A stretch of 64,000 nucleotides of DNA from Pseudomonas fluvialis (GTDB lineage Bacteria > Pseudomonadota > Gammaproteobacteria > Pseudomonadales > Pseudomonadaceae). The DNA lies in contig NZ_JACHLL010000004.1 of the NCBI RefSeq assembly GCF_014207935.1, positions 248,001 through 312,000 on the forward strand, given 5' to 3'. This document shows, piece after piece, positions 60,998 to 64,000 of the stretch. The notes under the pieces were generated by a model. It searched no databases. It was given only the letters and a program-made list of their open reading frames with translations, and had not been told where the DNA came from. The position numbers and the translations under genes were made by a program. Every line of letters begins with the position of its first letter. The stretch's first letter is position 1.

Positions 60998-62542
60998 ATG
61001 CTGATCAACTCGAAGAAACGCCTGGCCATCGTCGTGATCGGCCTGGCCGTATTGCTCCTGACCACCAATATCTACCTGTACCAACAGCGGGTAACCGAAC
61101 GGCGGCTGCAGATCGAAAACATCTTCGCCAGCCGCGCCAAGCTGCTGAGCGTCTTTCTGGAGATGCGCAGGGATCAGGTCTCGGTCATGAGCAACCTGCT
61201 GATCGACGGCAACCTGCAGGCCCGGCAACAACCGCCGCCACCACTTCCGCCAACCAAGCTGCACCCGGAGCTGGGCATCTGGCACATTGACTCGGCGCCG
61301 GGTCGCGAAGGCCAGCTCAGTGGTGCCCTGCAGCAAAGCTACTCGGCGGATCAGCGCCGGGAAATCCAGGCCACCCTGGCACTCGACCCGCTCATTCGCG
61401 AAGCCATGGCGTTCAACCAGGAAGTCGCCTGGATCTACTATCTGTCGGCCAGCAGCTTCATCTACCTGGCCCCGGATGCCGCGCTCAAGCGTTTCCATTT
61501 CTCCGCGCAGCTGTATCAGCGCGCCTACTGGCTCGGCAACCTGCCACAGGCCAATCCCCGCGGACGCCTGACCATCCATGGTCCCTACGCCGATCTCGCC
61601 GGCAAGGGCCAGATCATGACCTTCTCCCAGCCGATCTATGTCGATCAGCAGTTTCTCGGCGTCACCGCTCTGGACCTGCGGATCGACACCCTGCAACAGC
61701 TGCTCGACGTGGGTGAAAGCACCGGCGAAAGCCTGCTGCTCAGCGACAGCGGACAGGTCATCGCACGCCAGGGCGACGTCGCCACGCCCACGCTGAACCA
61801 GCCGCCCATCAGCACGGAGCTGCACGAATGGCGAACCGATGCCCACGGCAACCACTGGCTGAGCACCCCACTGATCGACCATGAGCTGTGGCTGGTGCAC
61901 CAGGTCAAGCGCCATGAACTGGAATGGGATGCCTTTCTCGACAGCCTGCCCGGCCTGCTGCTATCCAGCCTGCTGGCTCTGTTCTGCCTGCTGGCCTGGC
62001 GCCTGATGGACGCGCTCGGCGAGCTGACCCGCCTGACTCACACCGATCCACTGACCCAGACCCTTAACCGCCGCGGTTTCTACGAGCAGGCCGGTGCCAA
62101 TCTGGCCATTGCCCAGCGCGAGAACCAGCGGGTCGCCGTGCTGCTGATGGATATCGACTTCTTCAAGAAGATCAACGACCAGCATGGCCATGACGCTGGC
62201 GATGTCGTACTCCGGCAAGTGGGCAGTTATCTGCTGCAGGGACGCCGCCCCTTCGACCTAATCTGCCGCTGGGGTGGCGAGGAGTTCATTGCCCTGTTTC
62301 GGCTACCCCATGGCGAAGACGCCATCCCGGTGGCCGAGCGCCTGCGTCAGCAGGCGCAACGCACGCGCATTCCGCAAGGCGACCTGCCGGTTACCCTGAG
62401 TGGCGGCCTGGTGCTGCTGGGCGCAGGCGAAGAACTGGAGGCGGCGATCAAACGCGCCGACGCGCTGCTCTACCGGGCCAAGCAGAACGGACGCAACCGC
62501 ATCGAGCATGAATACCCGGCCACCGCGGCGGTGGCCGGGTAG
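60998..62542 (+). CDS. membrane diguanylate cyclase with periplasmic sensor, paralogue 2
   Basis: The 514-residue protein has the same order: helix near 7-27, periplasmic sensor (VAWIYYLSASSFIYLAPDA, then FSQPIYVDQQFLGVTALDLRIDTL), helix near 310-330, and a GGDEF domain with MDIDFFKKINDQHGHDAGD and RWGGEEFIALF. It is clearly paralogous to the preceding gene (33-bp gap), which points to tandem duplication. It makes c-di-GMP in response to an unknown periplasmic ligand. Confidence 0.88.
   Translation: MLINSKKRLAIVVIGLAVLLLTTNIYLYQQRVTERRLQIENIFASRAKLLSVFLEMRRDQVSVMSNLLIDGNLQARQQPPPPLPPTKLHPELGIWHIDSAPGREGQLSGALQQSYSADQRREIQATLALDPLIREAMAFNQEVAWIYYLSASSFIYLAPDAALKRFHFSAQLYQRAYWLGNLPQANPRGRLTIHGPYADLAGKGQIMTFSQPIYVDQQFLGVTALDLRIDTLQQLLDVGESTGESLLLSDSGQVIARQGDVATPTLNQPPISTELHEWRTDAHGNHWLSTPLIDHELWLVHQVKRHELEWDAFLDSLPGLLLSSLLALFCLLAWRLMDALGELTRLTHTDPLTQTLNRRGFYEQAGANLAIAQRENQRVAVLLMDIDFFKKINDQHGHDAGDVVLRQVGSYLLQGRRPFDLICRWGGEEFIALFRLPHGEDAIPVAERLRQQAQRTRIPQGDLPVTLSGGLVLLGAGEELEAAIKRADALLYRAKQNGRNRIEHEYPATAAVAG
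62515..62539. terminator. hairpin overlapping the end of the second cyclase gene
   Basis: A perfect 10-bp stem CCCGGCCACC and complement with loop GCGGC lies in the last codons. The stop codon follows at once and convergent speA begins 4 bp later. No T-tract is present, so termination is only plausible. Confidence 0.4.
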
Positions 62543-62546
62543 CCCT

Positions 62547-64000
62547 TTACTCGGAGAGGTAGGACGAGCGGGTCAGACCCAGGCGCAGGGCGTCGAGGAA
62601 CTGGCTGCGCTCGCGGCTGCTGAGATCGGCACTGGCCACCTTGTCGCGGTAGTGGGTCATCAGCTCCTCGGGCGACAGGTGCACATAGCGCAGCATGTCC
62701 TCGATGGTGTCGTGGGTCTCGATACCAGCATGATAGAAGCTGCCGTCGTCGTTCTGGTAGATGTTCACCGAGTCGGTATCGCCGAACAGGTTGTGCATGT
62801 CGCCGAGGATTTCCTGGTAGGCGCCGACCAGGAAAATGCCCAGCACATAGTCTTCACCCTCGCGCAGCTCATGCACCGGCAGGCTGGTCTCGATCGACTG
62901 CTCGTCGACGTACTGTTTGATCTTGCCGTCCGAGTCGCAGGTCAGGTCCTGCAGCACGGCGCGGCGCAGCGGCTCCTCATCGAGGCGGTTGAGCGGCAGG
63001 ATCGGCAGGATCTGCTCGATCGCCCAGGTATCGGGCAGGCTCTGAAACACCGAGAAGTTGCAGATGTACTTGTCCGCCAGCTTGTCGTTGAGTTCGTCGA
63101 GCACCGCGCGGTGCGAACGCTGACGCGCCTTGAGCTGGTTGTGCAGGCGCCGGCAGATGGCGAAGTAGCACTGTTCGGCCAGGGCCTTCTGCGCCAGCGA
63201 CAGCTTGCCGGCGGAGTACTGCGCGGCTACCTCGCTGATGTAGTGAGTCGCACGCCAGTAGGTCTCGGCAACCATTTCCGGATCACTGTCACCGAGCAGC
63301 TCGATCAGCACCTGCAGCACTTCCGGCTGCTCGGCCGCCGGATCGATCTCGGGCACCGCGTCGTTGTGTTTCTCCACGTCGGTCACCTGCACCAGCAGCA
63401 CCGCATGGTGCGCGGTCATCGCCCGGCCGCTCTCGGAGAAGATGTGCGGGTGGGGGATTTCCTGGCGGTCGCAGAACTCGCGGAGCATGTCGACCACGGT
63501 GGCGGCGTAGTCTTCCATGTCGTAGTTGATCGAGCTGGCACTGCGCGAATGGGTGCCGTCGTAGTCGACGCCAAGGCCGCCGCCGACATCCACATGATCG
63601 ACCGGCAGACCCAGGGCGCGCAGCTCGCCGTAGTAGCGGATGGCCTCGCGAAAGCCCTTGCGGTAATCGGCGATGTTGGCGATCTGCGAGCCCATGTGGA
63701 AGTGCAGCAGGCGGATGCCCTGATCCAGCCCGGCCTCTTTCAGACGCTGCACCACGGAAAGAATCTGCGCGGCAGACAGACCGAACTTGGACTTCTCGCC
63801 ACCGGTGTCGGCCCACTTGCTGGAGGCCAGCGAGGACAGGCGCACGCGCAGGCCGATCTGCGGCAGCACCTGCAGCTCCTTGGCCTCCTCGATCACCAGA
63901 CGCACCTCGGATTCCTTCTCGATGACGATGAACACGTTGTGGCCGAGCTTCTGCCCCATCAGCGCCAGACGGATGAACTCGCGATCCTTGTAACCGTTGC
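62547..64000 (-). CDS. speA: biosynthetic arginine decarboxylase, 5' part outside window
   Basis: The reading frame runs from the stop at 62547 to the window edge without interruption (about 484 residues of an expected 630-640). It starts within [28 protein letters not shown]. Fold type III PLP enzyme segments follow: [39 protein letters not shown] and [23 protein letters not shown]. It decarboxylates arginine to agmatine for putrescine and polyamines. Convergent to the second diguanylate cyclase gene. Confidence 0.96.
   Translation of the reverse strand, partial: NGYKDREFIRLALMGQKLGHNVFIVIEKESEVRLVIEEAKELQVLPQIGLRVRLSSLASSKWADTGGEKSKFGLSAAQILSVVQRLKEAGLDQGIRLLHFHMGSQIANIADYRKGFREAIRYYGELRALGLPVDHVDVGGGLGVDYDGTHSRSASSINYDMEDYAATVVDMLREFCDRQEIPHPHIFSESGRAMTAHHAVLLVQVTDVEKHNDAVPEIDPAAEQPEVLQVLIELLGDSDPEMVAETYWRATHYISEVAAQYSAGKLSLAQKALAEQCYFAICRRLHNQLKARQRSHRAVLDELNDKLADKYICNFSVFQSLPDTWAIEQILPILPLNRLDEEPLRRAVLQDLTCDSDGKIKQYVDEQSIETSLPVHELREGEDYVLGIFLVGAYQEILGDMHNLFGDTDSVNIYQNDDGSFYHAGIETHDTIEDMLRYVHLSPEELMTHYRDKVASADLSSRERSQFLDALRLGLTRSSYLSE

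Overview
The window reads as a chromosome segment of a Pseudomonas species. The main evidence is gene order. From clpB (about 12.1 kb) to the DUF4105 gene (about 53.4 kb) it follows, from memory, the P. aeruginosa PAO1 block PA4542-PA4579: clpB, pgeF, rluD, bamD, pilSR, thiO, the minor pilin operon, ispH, fkpB, lspA, ileS, ribF, murJ, rpsT, creA, proB, obgE, rpmA, rplU, ispB, the PA4570-like gene, fklB, yqhA, a Lon-like protease, a DksA-like protein, DUF3015 and DUF4105. Most genes are GC-rich. No rRNA, tRNA, CRISPR array or insertion sequence was found.

Layout. (1) 1-1.36 kb: a truncated winged-helix regulator gene and a divergent unknown gene sharing a promoter and a 12-bp palindrome, possibly a mobile-element remnant. 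(2) 1.49-7.2 kb: a compact minus-strand operon. It encodes a large membrane glycosyltransferase fused to an alpha-toroid domain with a DxDD motif, a UbiA-type prenyltransferase, a GtrB-like glycosyltransferase, a GtrA-like flippase and a small membrane protein. This is the best candidate for an undescribed pathway. (3) 7.6-10.9 kb: a lipoprotein solute-binding protein overlapping a GGDEF/EAL protein, probably a sensor pair for c-di-GMP. (4) 10.95-12.1 kb: xseB-ispA without the usual dxs neighbour. (5) 12.1-43.8 kb: the conserved core. It covers protein quality control (clpB), outer membrane assembly (bamD), type IV pilus regulation and minor pilins (pilSR, fimT/U, pilVWXY1E), isoprenoid synthesis (ispH, ispB), lipoprotein and peptidoglycan export (lspA, murJ), translation (ileS, rpsT, rpmA, rplU) and proline synthesis (proB). 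(6) 43.8-53.4 kb: fklB, then a photolyase cluster preceded by four TGTACA palindromes, then yqhA, a Lon-like protease and small conserved genes. (7) 53.35-59.3 kb: an arsenic resistance island with arsJ and its GAPDH, an ArsC-ArsR fusion, and divergent acr3 and arsA. (8) 59.4-62.5 kb: two tandem paralogous diguanylate cyclases. (9) 62.5 kb to the end: the 3' part of speA.

How the parts connect. The arsenic genes form a complete detoxification set: arsenate reduction plus sensing in one polypeptide, arsenite efflux by Acr3 with a two-domain ArsA ATPase, and arsenate removal as 1-arseno-3-phosphoglycerate through GAPDH and ArsJ. The pilus operon is clearly less GC-rich than its flanks and encodes an enlarged PilY1, which suggests allelic exchange. 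Three membrane proteins for c-di-GMP turnover suggest surface or lifestyle sensing. The left operon combines prenyl transfer, a possible class II cyclase-like domain and polyprenyl-phosphate-sugar glycosylation, which points to a decorated lipid or meroterpenoid-like product. That product assignment is inference.
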